Below are positions 1 to 7,059 of a stretch of 19,300 bases of DNA, piece after piece. The stretch spans positions 1-19,300 of the forward strand of contig CAJZDJ010000032.1 in NCBI GenBank assembly GCA_915063485.1, given 5' to 3'. The notes under the pieces were generated by a model. That model did no database searches and was not told where the DNA came from. It was given only the letters and a program-made list of their open reading frames with translations. Positions within the stretch are counted from its first letter, which is position 1; the number at the start of each line of letters is the position of its first letter. The DNA comes from an uncultured Actinomyces sp. (GTDB lineage Bacteria; Actinomycetota; Actinomycetes; Actinomycetales; Actinomycetaceae). The position numbers and the translations under genes were made by a program.

Positions 1-175
1 CAGGTCAATCCGTGAAAATCCGCGATTCCGGACACACTTTTTGACCCTTAACCCGCTACACACAATAGTGGTGGTGGCGCAGCCCTAGGGCTGCGCCACC
101 ACCATTTATTAACGCCTCTACCGGCGTATCATGGAAACAGCTTGTGAGGTTTTGTTCTGAGAGGCACAAATTTCT
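1..175. other. Left-edge intergenic region with possible 3' end of an unseen gene
   Basis: No complete gene is visible here. In the frame starting at base 3 a short open stretch (GQSVKIRDSGHTF) ends in TGA at 42-44. It could be the C-terminus of a gene lying left of the window, but it is too short to identify. Bases 3-8 (GGTCAA) and 41-46 (TTGACC) form a short inverted repeat that could be chance. A perfect palindrome follows at 69-104. A possible -10 (TATCAT, 127-132) precedes the next gene, with only a poor -35. GAGAGG at 159-164 is the likely ribosome binding site for the start at 176. Confidence 0.35.
69..110 (+). terminator. Perfect 36-bp palindrome followed by a T-rich tail, probable terminator
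   Basis: Bases 69-104 form a perfect palindrome with 18-bp arms centred on CCCTAGGG. As RNA it would make a very GC-rich stem with a minimal CTAG loop. It is followed by ATTTATT on the plus strand, which suits a Rho-independent terminator for a gene upstream of the window. The other side (CTATTGTGTG on the minus strand) is not T-rich, so plus-strand termination is favoured. Confidence 0.6.
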
Positions 176-793
176 ATGAACGAGTATGTCGCACAGCTAG
201 AACGTGAGCTCGCGCTTATTGAGAGAGGCTTCAAAGAAGAGCAGCGCCGCGCCCAGGCTGACTACCACTCATTTGACCGAGAAGAGGCTAAGGCACTTGC
301 CCACCTGGCTTATCGGTCCCAGGTTTACCAGGTGCGTATGTATGCAGTATTCCTGCTGGGACACCTGTCACAAGAGGAAGAGATTTTAAACTTCCTCAGA
401 GATGAAGTCTCCAAAGATGACAATTGGAGGGTTCAAGAGGTTCTTGCCAAAGCCGTCGATGAGTTCTGTGCGACTAGGGGATATGAGCAAGCGCTGAGTG
501 TTATCGACCAGTGGTTGAATGATTCTCGCCCACATGTGCGGCGAGCCGTTACTGAAGGTTTACGGATTTGGACGAGTCGTCCGTACTTCAGAGATAACCC
601 ATGTGAAGCAATCGAGAGATTATCGCGGCTTCGAAGTGATAGCAGCGAGTACGTTCGCAAGTCTGTGGGAAATGCCTTGCGGGATATTAGTAAGAAATTC
701 CCAGACTTGGTTGCAGCGCAGCTGGGCACGTGGAGCTTGCAAAGCCGGGAAGTAAAGCAAGTACATAGCCTGGCAAGCAAGTTCATTAAATAG
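176..793 (+). CDS. HEAT-repeat protein related to AlkC/AlkD DNA alkylation repair proteins
   Basis: The 205-residue protein is all-helical with HEAT-like repeats, resembling the DNA alkylation repair superfamily whose AlkC/AlkD members excise alkylated bases. Family-like features are NWRVQE near 83-88, RRAVTEGLRIW near 122-132, and a YVRKSVGNALRDISK segment near 159-173 followed by a W at 186. It is shorter than typical AlkC or AlkD, so it may be a compact branch and glycosylase activity is not proven. It has no signal peptide or membrane segment, so it is cytoplasmic. The ATG at 176 has GAGAGG about 11 bases upstream. Its base composition is lower in G+C than the arginine genes (about 40-50% in lines I counted, against about 65% in one arcB line). 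Together with its resemblance to proteins I recall from Firmicutes, this hints at transfer. It overlaps the convergent XRE-MNT gene by 8 bases. Confidence 0.8.
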   Translation: MNEYVAQLERELALIERGFKEEQRRAQADYHSFDREEAKALAHLAYRSQVYQVRMYAVFLLGHLSQEEEILNFLRDEVSKDDNWRVQEVLAKAVDEFCATRGYEQALSVIDQWLNDSRPHVRRAVTEGLRIWTSRPYFRDNPCEAIERLSRLRSDSSEYVRKSVGNALRDISKKFPDLVAAQLGTWSLQSREVKQVHSLASKFIK

Positions 794-1271
794 TGCAGTG
801 CTCAACTGGCACGGCTTCGTCAATTGCCCGCTGCAAGGCCACAGGCACATGCGTGTCCGTGTGGACCTCGACAGGAAAACCGGTTAGCTCGCTTGTGTAT
901 GCGGCGATATCCGCCAACTCAAACAGTGATAAATCACGGCTCGGAGTACCGATCAGATCAATATCCGACTCGAAGCCATCCGTTCCCTGAACAATAGAGC
1001 CAAAGACACGCAGAGCCTCAAGGCCTCGTTCCTTGGCGTAGCTACCGATTGAGGAAGCATGGCGGGCCAGTGGCACAGAGGGCCGATAGTCTGCCATACG
1101 CAAGATACGCTCAAGCATTTCAGCAGACACGGCACGCTTACCAGACTCAATCTGTGCAAGGGTTGACTGACTCATTCCAGTCAACCCCGCCAGCTCTGCC
1201 TGCGTAAGAGACGCATCCCTGCGTGCCTCACGTACCAGGGACGGCGCATCTTCCCGCCGAAACCGAGCCAT
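786..1271 (-). CDS. XRE-type helix-turn-helix fused to MNT nucleotidyltransferase, antitoxin-like regulator
   Basis: This 161-residue cytoplasmic protein has two parts. Residues about 12-62 are an XRE/Cro helix-turn-helix (SLTQAELAGLTGMSQSTLAQIESG). Residues about 85-155 are a minimal nucleotidyltransferase with the GS-x10-D-x-D signature (G91, S92, D103, D105) and a VEVHT strand supplying a possible third acid, E135. MNT domains are known as antitoxins that AMPylate or restrain HEPN toxins, but no HEPN gene is next to it. I chose ATG 1271 over the GTG at 1289: a perfect inverted repeat at 1281-1300 would lie inside the longer gene, and TATCAT sits exactly 6 bases before this ATG, fitting a leaderless transcript. 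It lies 53 bases downstream of galK on the same strand. It could be a solitary regulator, or half of an undescribed toxin-antitoxin pair. Confidence 0.8.
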   Translation of the reverse strand: MARFRREDAPSLVREARRDASLTQAELAGLTGMSQSTLAQIESGKRAVSAEMLERILRMADYRPSVPLARHASSIGSYAKERGLEALRVFGSIVQGTDGFESDIDLIGTPSRDLSLFELADIAAYTSELTGFPVEVHTDTHVPVALQRAIDEAVPVEHCTI

Positions 1272-1277
1272 AAATCC

Positions 1278-1300
1278 ATGATAGTGCACGTATGCACTAT
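1278..1300 (-). promoter_or_regulatory. Inverted-repeat operator overlapping a leaderless promoter of the XRE-MNT gene
   Basis: Bases 1281-1300 read ATAGTGCACGTATGCACTAT, with perfect 8-bp arms around CGTA. On the minus strand a -10-like TATCAT (1283-1278) overlaps one arm and ends 6 bases before the ATG at 1271. That arrangement would let the encoded helix-turn-helix dimer block its own promoter, as is usual for XRE antitoxins. The -35 is not recognisable, and autoregulation is inferred. Confidence 0.6.
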
Positions 1301-1307
1301 TACGGAG

Positions 1308-1325
1308 AGCTCGATTAGCTCGATT
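1308..1325. repeat. Tandem 9-bp direct repeat at the galK 3' end
   Basis: AGCTCGATT occurs twice in tandem at 1308-1316 and 1317-1325. The second copy ends on the last base of the galK stop codon (TGA on the minus strand, 1327-1325). No terminator hairpin is evident between galK and the XRE-MNT gene, so read-through is possible. Confidence 0.7.
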
Positions 1326-2602
1326 CAGTCTAAGCCGCCGGCTCCCGGGCCGGGCTCGGCCTGCAAAAAGGCCGGCTCGCGGTAACCAGCCTTAGCGAAG
1401 GCCTGCGCAATAGCCTGGGCTACCTGCTCCAACTCCTGGGTGTGTACTAAGGCAATGGCAGAGCCACCAAACCCACCGCCAGTCATACGCGCCCCAATAG
1501 CTCCAGCAGCGCGGGCTGCCTCAACCGCAGTATCCAACTCGCCTACAGTCACTTCATAGTCATAGCGCAGCGAGTCATGCGAAGCATTCATCAACTGGCC
1601 AACCTCAGCTAGTGCGGCCGCATCAGTTAAATCTTGAGTTTGCAGCAGCTCAATGAGCTTTTCCGTACGCTCAATCTCGCTAACCACATGGCGCGTGCGG
1701 CGTACCAAAGTGTCCACCTGCTGCTCTAGGCCCTGCTCGCGAGCGCTTTGCGCTAGCAGCTCCAGGTTGTAGTCAAGCTGCTCAGGATCCAAATCAGCCA
1801 AAAGCTCCACTTCCAACAGCTTTGCAGCCTGCTCACAGCTACTGCGACGTGCCGCATACTGGCCATCAACCAGTGCGTGTGGGGCGCGAGTGTCAATCAC
1901 CAGCAGGCTCAAACCCGACTCGCTCAAGTTAAAAGGTACCTGCTCAGCAGAAAAATCAGTGCAATCTAGCGCTAAAGCGTGTCCGGCACGGCAGCGCAGC
2001 GACGCTGCCTGATCTAGCCCGCCAGTAGGGGCGCCAGCAATCTTATTTTCAGCCAAACAGCACAGCCGAGCTAGGCGCTCGCGGCCCACATCCGAGGGGT
2101 TATCGGCTGGACCAGCCAAAGCTAGCCCGGCGACGTCGTCGAGAGCTACCGCCACCGCGCATTCCAAAGCGGCAGAAGAAGACAAACCCGCCCCCAGTGG
2201 CACGCAAGACTCTAGAGCAATATCGAAGCCTGGTAGCGGACCCAAACCATCTTGCTCCAGTGCCCAAGCCACACCCACCAGGTAAGCAGCCCAGCCGCTA
2301 ACCTCGCCGTTTTCGCCTTTAGGGGCCACCTGATCCAAATCCAAGCCCACCACATCGCTAGGGTCGGCTGAAGAAACCAGGCGTACCAGGCGGTCTGGGC
2401 GCCGGCTCAAAGCCACAAAAGCGCGGTGCGGTAAGGCAATTGGGAAGGCCAGGCCGCCGTTGTAGTCAGTGTGTTCGCCAATAACATTGACGCGCCCAGG
2501 GGCTTGCCACACGCCCTCAGGCTGGCTGCCAAAGGTAGCCACAAACAAATCTGTGGCACCCTTAGCGCCCTGACTAAAGCTCAAAGCGGGCAGGTTTAGC
2601 AT
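1325..2602 (-). CDS. galK: Galactokinase
   Basis: Galactokinase phosphorylates alpha-D-galactose with ATP to galactose-1-phosphate, the first committed step of the Leloir pathway, in the cytoplasm. The 425-residue protein has the GHMP-kinase layout: the galactokinase signature GRVNVIGEHTDYNGG at residues 36-50, the phosphate-binding loop PLGAGLSSSAALE near 135-147, and the C-terminal motif MTGGGFGGSAIAL. The length is slightly above the usual 380-400. ATG at 2602 is preceded by GGAG with a 6-base gap. It lies 54 bases downstream of a DeoR-family regulator on the same strand, which probably controls it. No galT or galE is in the window, so the rest of the pathway must lie elsewhere. Confidence 0.95.
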   Translation of the reverse strand: MLNLPALSFSQGAKGATDLFVATFGSQPEGVWQAPGRVNVIGEHTDYNGGLAFPIALPHRAFVALSRRPDRLVRLVSSADPSDVVGLDLDQVAPKGENGEVSGWAAYLVGVAWALEQDGLGPLPGFDIALESCVPLGAGLSSSAALECAVAVALDDVAGLALAGPADNPSDVGRERLARLCCLAENKIAGAPTGGLDQAASLRCRAGHALALDCTDFSAEQVPFNLSESGLSLLVIDTRAPHALVDGQYAARRSSCEQAAKLLEVELLADLDPEQLDYNLELLAQSAREQGLEQQVDTLVRRTRHVVSEIERTEKLIELLQTQDLTDAAALAEVGQLMNASHDSLRYDYEVTVGELDTAVEAARAAGAIGARMTGGGFGGSAIALVHTQELEQVAQAIAQAFAKAGYREPAFLQAEPGPGAGGLD

Positions 2603-2632
2603 CGTTGCTCCTTTATATATGGTCAGTCCAGG

Positions 2633-2659
2633 CTAGTAGTTAGCCTGCACTAGTAGTTA
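2633..2659. repeat. Direct repeat duplicating the deoR stop-codon region
   Basis: CTAGTAGTTA is present at 2633-2642 and 2650-2659, a 17-base period. The second copy contains the stop codon of the DeoR-family gene (TAA on the minus strand, 2659-2657), so the gene's terminal TAACTACTAG is repeated just downstream in the deoR-galK gap. Confidence 0.75.
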
Positions 2660-3454
2660 ATCCGCGATGGTTAGCGTGATGCCGTGGTCTTCCAGGTGGG
2701 CCACGGTCTGGGGCTCAGGTGAGCGGTCGGTGATCAAAACATCCAGGTCATCGAGGGAGCAGAAGCATTGCAGACCGAGCGCATCCCACTTAGAGACGTC
2801 CATAACCGCCACTGTGGTGCGTGCGCAACGCACCAGCGCACGGTTAGTGGCAGCCTCGGAGAGGTTCGGGGTCATCAAACCTACACGCGCATCGAAAGCG
2901 TGAGTACCCATAAATGACCATTCCACGCGTAGCGAAGAGAGCGCATCAATCCCGGTCAGCCCCACCAAGGCGGCAGAAGGGGTGCGCTCACCACCAATCA
3001 AAATCACGGTGGGGGCGGGGTGGCCCTGCTCGCGGGCCGTATCTGCGGCGTCGAACAGCAAATTAGCTGCTGGCAGCGAGTTAGTAATGATGGTCAAAGT
3101 TGGAAAATGTTCCAACTCAGTTAGGGCGCGTGCCACTGCCAAAGTGGTGGTACCTCCAGAGAGGGCCAAAGAATCCTGGGGGCGCACGAGCTTAGCGGCA
3201 GCTAGCGCAATCTGGCGTTTTTCATTGGTGTGCTGCTCAGATTTAGTGGCAAAGCGGGGTTCCATAGAGCTGGGTCCAGCGGCTACCGCGCCGCCGTGGA
3301 CGCGCTCTACTAGGCCGGCGCTAACCAGCTCGGTAATGTCGCGGCGCACAGTCATCTCAGAGATGCCCAGTGCTTCAACTACTTCTGCCACGCGCACGCC
3401 ACCGTTGCGCGTAACTAAATCCATGATGAAGTCCTGGCGTTGGCGGGCCAGCAT
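2657..3454 (-). CDS. DeoR-family transcriptional repressor, likely sugar-responsive
   Basis: DeoR-family regulators bind operator DNA through an N-terminal winged helix-turn-helix and release it when a phosphosugar binds the C-terminal domain. Residues about 4-58 are the DNA-binding part (ISEMTVRRDITEL followed by LVERVHGGAV). The C-terminal sensor shows LALSGGTTTLAVARAL, ITNSLPAANLLF and ILIGGERTPS, typical of the family. I chose ATG 3454 (MLARQRQ) because family members normally begin just before an ERQ/RQ stretch. A GTG at 3478 would add eight residues, and neither start has a good ribosome binding site. With galK 54 bases downstream, a galactose-pathway effector is a reasonable inference, but the true ligand is unknown. 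Confidence 0.9.
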   Translation of the reverse strand: MLARQRQDFIMDLVTRNGGVRVAEVVEALGISEMTVRRDITELVSAGLVERVHGGAVAAGPSSMEPRFATKSEQHTNEKRQIALAAAKLVRPQDSLALSGGTTTLAVARALTELEHFPTLTIITNSLPAANLLFDAADTAREQGHPAPTVILIGGERTPSAALVGLTGIDALSSLRVEWSFMGTHAFDARVGLMTPNLSEAATNRALVRCARTTVAVMDVSKWDALGLQCFCSLDDLDVLITDRSPEPQTVAHLEDHGITLTIAD

Positions 3455-3520
3455 GGGGGTTCCGGTATTGTCGCTCACGGTAGATATTTTGCCATATTGT
3501 TGCTTCTTGTTGGCTTTATA

Positions 3521-3539
3521 AGTTCAAAGAGTTTGACTT
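3521..3539. promoter_or_regulatory. Candidate operator in the deoR-arcA intergenic region
   Basis: The stretch AGTTCAAAGAGTTTGACTT contains the interrupted inverted repeat TCAAA-GAG-TTTGA (3524-3536). It lies upstream of the DeoR-family gene and about 15 bases before the arc -35 element. It could be a DeoR operator or a site for an arc regulator. The arms are only 5 bp, so this is tentative. Confidence 0.3.
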
Positions 3540-3549
3540 AGTTGGGCTC

Positions 3550-3579
3550 TTGGTTAGGGTCGAAGAGGCAACATATAAT
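3550..3579 (+). promoter_or_regulatory. Probable vegetative promoter of the arc operon
   Basis: TTGGTT at 3550-3555 and a perfect TATAAT at 3574-3579 are separated by 18 bases, a good sigma-70-type match. Transcription would start near 3586, leaving a 5' untranslated region of about 100 bases before arcA at 3687. No obvious FNR or ArgR box was recognised. Confidence 0.6.
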
Positions 3580-3686
3580 GCCCTAGGAATGCGGCCTTAA
3601 TGCATGTGTCGAAGCCTCGTTAACGTGCAAACAGTGACGAGCTGAGCGTATCTATGGGCACAGTCAAATCCCGAGGAGTGATGCAA

Positions 3687-4910
3687 ATGGCTCTAGCTGT
3701 TGAGTCGGAAATTGGTCGCCTAGAACAAGTTATCTTGCACCGCCCTGGTGACGAGATGAAGCGCCTGACCCCACAAAACAAAGACGACCTGCTCTTTGAC
3801 GACATTTTGTGGCTAGCCGAAGCGCAGGAAGAACACGATAAATTCGCAAACGTACTGCGCTCACGTGGCGTCGAAGTACTTTATATGCAAGATCTGCTGG
3901 CCCAATCGCTAGACAACAGCGAAGCCCGCACTCACGTACTAGAAAACACCTTTACCCCGGCCACCTTCGGTCCGCTAGCTGTAGACAATATCCGCAGCCA
4001 CTTCAGCACCCTGCCCAGCGAGGAACTCGCCCGCATTTTGGTGGCCGGCCTAACTAAGAACGAGCTACTAGAAAACACTAGCGTCCCCTCCTCAGTAGTG
4101 ATTGCTGGTATGGACGGCGACGATCTAGTCCTAGAGCCGCTGGTAAACCACCTCTTTACCCGCGACACCTCCTGCTGGATCTATAACGGCGTATCCATTA
4201 ACTCCATGCGCCTGCCGGCCCGACGCCGTGAAACCGTTAACTACCAGGCAATCTACCGTTGGCACCCGCTGTTTGCTAACGAAGAATTCCCCGTATTTAA
4301 CTTTGGTTCCATGAACGGCACCGGCGCCGTCGAAGGTGGAGACGTACTGGTTATTGGCAACGGCGCAGTACTAATTGGTCTAGGTGAACGCTCCACCACC
4401 CAAGGTGTAGAAATCCTAGCTAGCAAACTGTTTGCCTCAGGCAAGGTAAACCGAATTGTGGCCCTAGACATGCCCAAGGTGCGCTCGCAGATGCACCTAG
4501 ACACGGTCATGACCATGATCAACCAGGGTACCTTCACCAAATACGCGGGTCTGGGTATGCGCCCCTCGCTGGTGATCACCCCTGGAGTTGACCCCCAGCA
4601 CCCGGCTATCGTCTCCCACCCAGCTGAAGACATGCACCATGTCATCGCCCGTGCCCTGGGCCTAGCCGACATTGAGGTGCTAACCACCCCGCAAGACTCC
4701 CTGGCTGCTGCCCGTGAGCAGTGGGACGACGCAAACAACTGTCTAACCATTTCCCCTGGCACCGTAGTCACTTACGAACGTAACGTGGCCACCAACACCT
4801 ACCTACAAAGTCGCGGCCTGGAGGTACTCACCGTACCTGGCAGTGAGCTCGGCCGTGGTCGTGGTGGCCCGCGTTGCATGAGCTGCCCGACCCTGCGCCA
4901 GCCGGTCTAA
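3687..4910 (+). CDS. arcA: Arginine deiminase
   Basis: Arginine deiminase hydrolyses L-arginine to citrulline and ammonia, the first step of the ADI pathway that yields ATP and raises pH. Counting from the chosen start the protein is 407 residues, the normal length. Expected active-site residues are visible: D160 (FTRD), E216 in EGGDV, H270 and D272 in MHLDTVM, and nucleophile C397 in [11 protein letters not shown] 3687 is preferred because GAGGAG (3673-3678) lies 8 bases before it. In-frame ATGs at 3681 and 3654 are less well placed. It is the first gene of arcA-arcB-arcC and is followed by a 184-base gap with hairpins. The enzyme is cytoplasmic. Family assignment is secure. Confidence 0.96.
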   Translation: MALAVESEIGRLEQVILHRPGDEMKRLTPQNKDDLLFDDILWLAEAQEEHDKFANVLRSRGVEVLYMQDLLAQSLDNSEARTHVLENTFTPATFGPLAVDNIRSHFSTLPSEELARILVAGLTKNELLENTSVPSSVVIAGMDGDDLVLEPLVNHLFTRDTSCWIYNGVSINSMRLPARRRETVNYQAIYRWHPLFANEEFPVFNFGSMNGTGAVEGGDVLVIGNGAVLIGLGERSTTQGVEILASKLFASGKVNRIVALDMPKVRSQMHLDTVMTMINQGTFTKYAGLGMRPSLVITPGVDPQHPAIVSHPAEDMHHVIARALGLADIEVLTTPQDSLAAAREQWDDANNCLTISPGTVVTYERNVATNTYLQSRGLEVLTVPGSELGRGRGGPRCMSCPTLRQPV

Positions 4911-5094
4911 GTCCAGTTGGTGGCCCGCCAATCGGGCCACCGCTTGGGCAACCAGGCTAATTGGGCCTACCCGGCTAACCACCCGCTTGGGCGTTAAGGG
5001 CCAAGCCCGGCGGCGTCGTCGTAAAAAACTGGCCGCAATCCACCCCCTAGACCAATCCAAACCCTCTAAAGCCAAAGAAACGGAGAAGCCACTC
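4911..5094 (+). other. Structured intergenic leader between arcA and arcB
   Basis: This 184-base gap holds two hairpins (4919-4941 and 4985-5006) and a direct repeat CGCTTGGGC at 4941-4949 and 4984-4992. The second half, about 5030-5090, is rich in A and C with little pairing and leads to GGAG at 5082-5085, nine bases before the arcB ATG. The frame upstream of arcB is open from 4987 but would add a very basic 36-residue leader not seen in the family, so I treat it as noncoding. Confidence 0.5.
4919..4941 (+). other. Strong hairpin between arcA and arcB, possible mRNA processing or attenuation site
   Basis: GGTGGCCCG (4919-4927) and CGGGCCACC (4933-4941) are perfect complements with a CCAAT loop, starting 8 bases after the arcA stop. 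There is no T-run, so it is more likely a 3'-end stabiliser or partial attenuator than a full terminator. A second, weaker stem GCTTGG/CCAAGC lies at 4985-5006. Confidence 0.6.
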
Positions 5095-6096
5095 ATGGCA
5101 TACCCCCTGCACGGTCGTTCCTTCCTGCGCGAACTAGACTTCACCCCCGAAGAGTGGCGTGGCCTGCTAGACCTGGCCGCTGAACTCAAGGCTGCTAAGA
5201 AGGAAGGCCGCGAGGTTCAGCACCTCAAGGGCAAGAACATCGCCCTGATCTTCGAAAAGACCTCCACCCGTACTCGCTGCTCCTTCGAGGTTGGCGCCTA
5301 CGACCAGGGAGCCAACGTAACCTACCTGGAGCCCACCGGTTCACAGATTGGTCACAAGGAATCCGTAGCCGACACCGCCCGCGTACTAGGCCGCTTCTAT
5401 GACGGCATTGAATACCGTGGCGACAAGCAGTCCAACGTAGAGCAGCTAGCTCAGCTTTCTGGCGTGCCCGTATGGAACGGTCTAACCGACGACTGGCACC
5501 CCACTCAGATGCTGGCCGACCAGCTGACCATGATCGAGCACTCTGACAAGCCCCTTAGCGAGGTAGCTTTCGCCTACCTAGGCGACGCCCGTAACAACGT
5601 AGCCAACTCGCTGCTAGTTTCCGGCGCCATGATGGGCATGGACGTGCGCATGGTGGCCCCCACCCAGCTGCAGAACCCTGACGAGGTCATCGAGGCCGCC
5701 CGCGAAATTGCCAAGACCACCGGCGCCCGCATCACCATCACCGACAATGTAGAAGAAGGCGTTAAGGGCGTTGACTTCCTCTACACCGACGTGTGGGTAT
5801 CCATGGGTGAGCCCAAGGAAGTTTGGGACGAGCGCATCAAGCTGCTACTGCCCTACCAGGTCAACGCGCAGCTGGTAGCCAAGACCGGCAACCCCAACGT
5901 GAAGTTCCTGCACTGCCTGCCCGCCTTCCACGACCTAAACACCACTGTGGGCCGTGACATTTACGAAAAGACCGGTCTGGACGCCCTTGAGGTTACCAAC
6001 GACGTGTTCGAGACCGACATGAACATCGCCTTTGACCAGGCCGAAAACCGTATGCACACCATCAAGGCCGTTATGGTGGCCACCCTAGGGGAGTGA
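5095..6096 (+). CDS. arcB: Ornithine carbamoyltransferase, catabolic (ADI pathway)
   Basis: In the ADI pathway this cytoplasmic enzyme phosphorolyses citrulline to ornithine and carbamoyl phosphate. The 333-residue protein has the carbamoyl phosphate site STRTR at residues 57-61 (in [13 protein letters not shown]), HPTQ in the [11 protein letters not shown] segment, and the ornithine-side HCLP motif in [10 protein letters not shown]. The start at 5095 ([13 protein letters not shown]) has GGAG nine bases upstream and gives the usual family length. Its place between arcA and arcC argues for the catabolic role, although sequence alone cannot exclude an anabolic ArgF. The arcC start follows after only three bases. 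Confidence 0.94.
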   Translation: MAYPLHGRSFLRELDFTPEEWRGLLDLAAELKAAKKEGREVQHLKGKNIALIFEKTSTRTRCSFEVGAYDQGANVTYLEPTGSQIGHKESVADTARVLGRFYDGIEYRGDKQSNVEQLAQLSGVPVWNGLTDDWHPTQMLADQLTMIEHSDKPLSEVAFAYLGDARNNVANSLLVSGAMMGMDVRMVAPTQLQNPDEVIEAAREIAKTTGARITITDNVEEGVKGVDFLYTDVWVSMGEPKEVWDERIKLLLPYQVNAQLVAKTGNPNVKFLHCLPAFHDLNTTVGRDIYEKTGLDALEVTNDVFETDMNIAFDQAENRMHTIKAVMVATLGE

Positions 6097-6099
6097 CCT

Positions 6100-7059
6100 T
6101 TGCGCATTGTGGTTGCCCTGGGCGGTAACGCCCTGCTGCGTCGCGGCGACAAGCCCGACGCCGACATCCAGATTGCTAATGTGCAGCTAGCTGCGGCCCA
6201 ACTAGCCAAGCTAGCTAACGAGCACGAGCTGATCATCACCCACGGGAACGGCCCCCAGGTGGGTGTCTTGGCCTTGGAAAGTGCCAATGACGAGCGCCTT
6301 AGCCGCGCCTACCCGCTAGACACGCTGGGCGCTGAAACCCAGGGCATGATCGGTTACTGGCTGCTGCAAGCCATGCAAAACGCCCTGCCCGGGCGCCAGG
6401 TGGCCACCATGGTGTGCCAAACCCTGGTGCTCTCTGGAGACCCCGCCTTTGCCAACCCCACTAAGTTCGTGGGTGAGGTTTATGACGAGGAAACCGCCAA
6501 GCGCATTGCCCGCGAGCGCGGCTGGGTAGTTAAGGCCGACGGCGAGCACTTCCGTCGCGTGGTGGGCAGTCCTGCCCCGCAGCGGGTGATTGAAACCCGC
6601 TTGATTCGCAACCTGGTTAACTCTGGGGCAGTGGTGATTTGCGCTGGCGGTGGTGGCGTACCTGTGATCCGTAACGAAAAGGGTCAGCTGCAAGGTGCCG
6701 AGGCGGTTATTGACAAGGATCTAACTGCTGCGGTGTTAGCTGAGGACCTGGAAGCCGATGCGCTAATCATCCTCACCGACGTAGACGGTGTCTATGAAGG
6801 TTATGGTACTGCCCAAGCTCGCATGGTTAAGCGCGCCACCCCGATGCGTCTGCGCGAAATGGGTCTGCCCGCTGGCTCTATGGGCCCCAAGGTGGAGGCA
6901 GCTTGCCGTTTCGTGGAGCTAACTGGGGATATGGCTGCAATTGGCCGCCTGGAAGATGCGCTAGATATCATCGCTGGTCACAGCGGCACGATTGTTACCC
7001 CTGGCGGTAACTATGGTGGCCCTGGGGATTTGCGTCCCCCGGGTATGGGCCGTATCTAG
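6100..7059 (+). CDS. arcC: Carbamate kinase
   Basis: Carbamate kinase transfers the phosphate of carbamoyl phosphate to ADP, giving ATP, CO2 and ammonia, the energy-yielding last step of the ADI pathway. The 319-residue protein shows the amino-acid kinase fold: VALGGNALLRRGD at the N-terminus, ITHGNGPQVG near 47-56, the CAGGGGVPVI loop in the middle, and the C-terminal GTIVTPGG. The length is normal. The start is TTG at 6100, with GGGGAG (6088-6093) six bases before it and the arcB stop three bases upstream, so the two genes are translated together. Its TAG stop shares one base with the GTG of the next gene. Confidence 0.95.
   Translation: MRIVVALGGNALLRRGDKPDADIQIANVQLAAAQLAKLANEHELIITHGNGPQVGVLALESANDERLSRAYPLDTLGAETQGMIGYWLLQAMQNALPGRQVATMVCQTLVLSGDPAFANPTKFVGEVYDEETAKRIARERGWVVKADGEHFRRVVGSPAPQRVIETRLIRNLVNSGAVVICAGGGGVPVIRNEKGQLQGAEAVIDKDLTAAVLAEDLEADALIILTDVDGVYEGYGTAQARMVKRATPMRLREMGLPAGSMGPKVEAACRFVELTGDMAAIGRLEDALDIIAGHSGTIVTPGGNYGGPGDLRPPGMGRI

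Noticed and set aside
1..44. Possible transposase or integrase C-terminus at the left edge
   Set aside because: Only 13 residues are visible. The inverted GGTCAA/TTGACC is short, and no element boundary or target duplication can be shown.
3654..3686. Longer N-terminus for arcA from ATG 3654 or 3681
   Set aside because: GAGGAG at 3673-3678 is correctly spaced only for ATG 3687, which also gives the usual family length.
4253..4771. Long antisense frame opposite arcA
   Set aside because: Serine-, proline- and arginine-rich translation typical of shadow frames opposite a biased gene. No start signal or family resemblance.
4987..5094. In-frame 36-residue basic extension upstream of arcB
   Set aside because: It is rich in R and K, lacks family similarity, and a good ribosome binding site with the usual N-terminus is at 5095.
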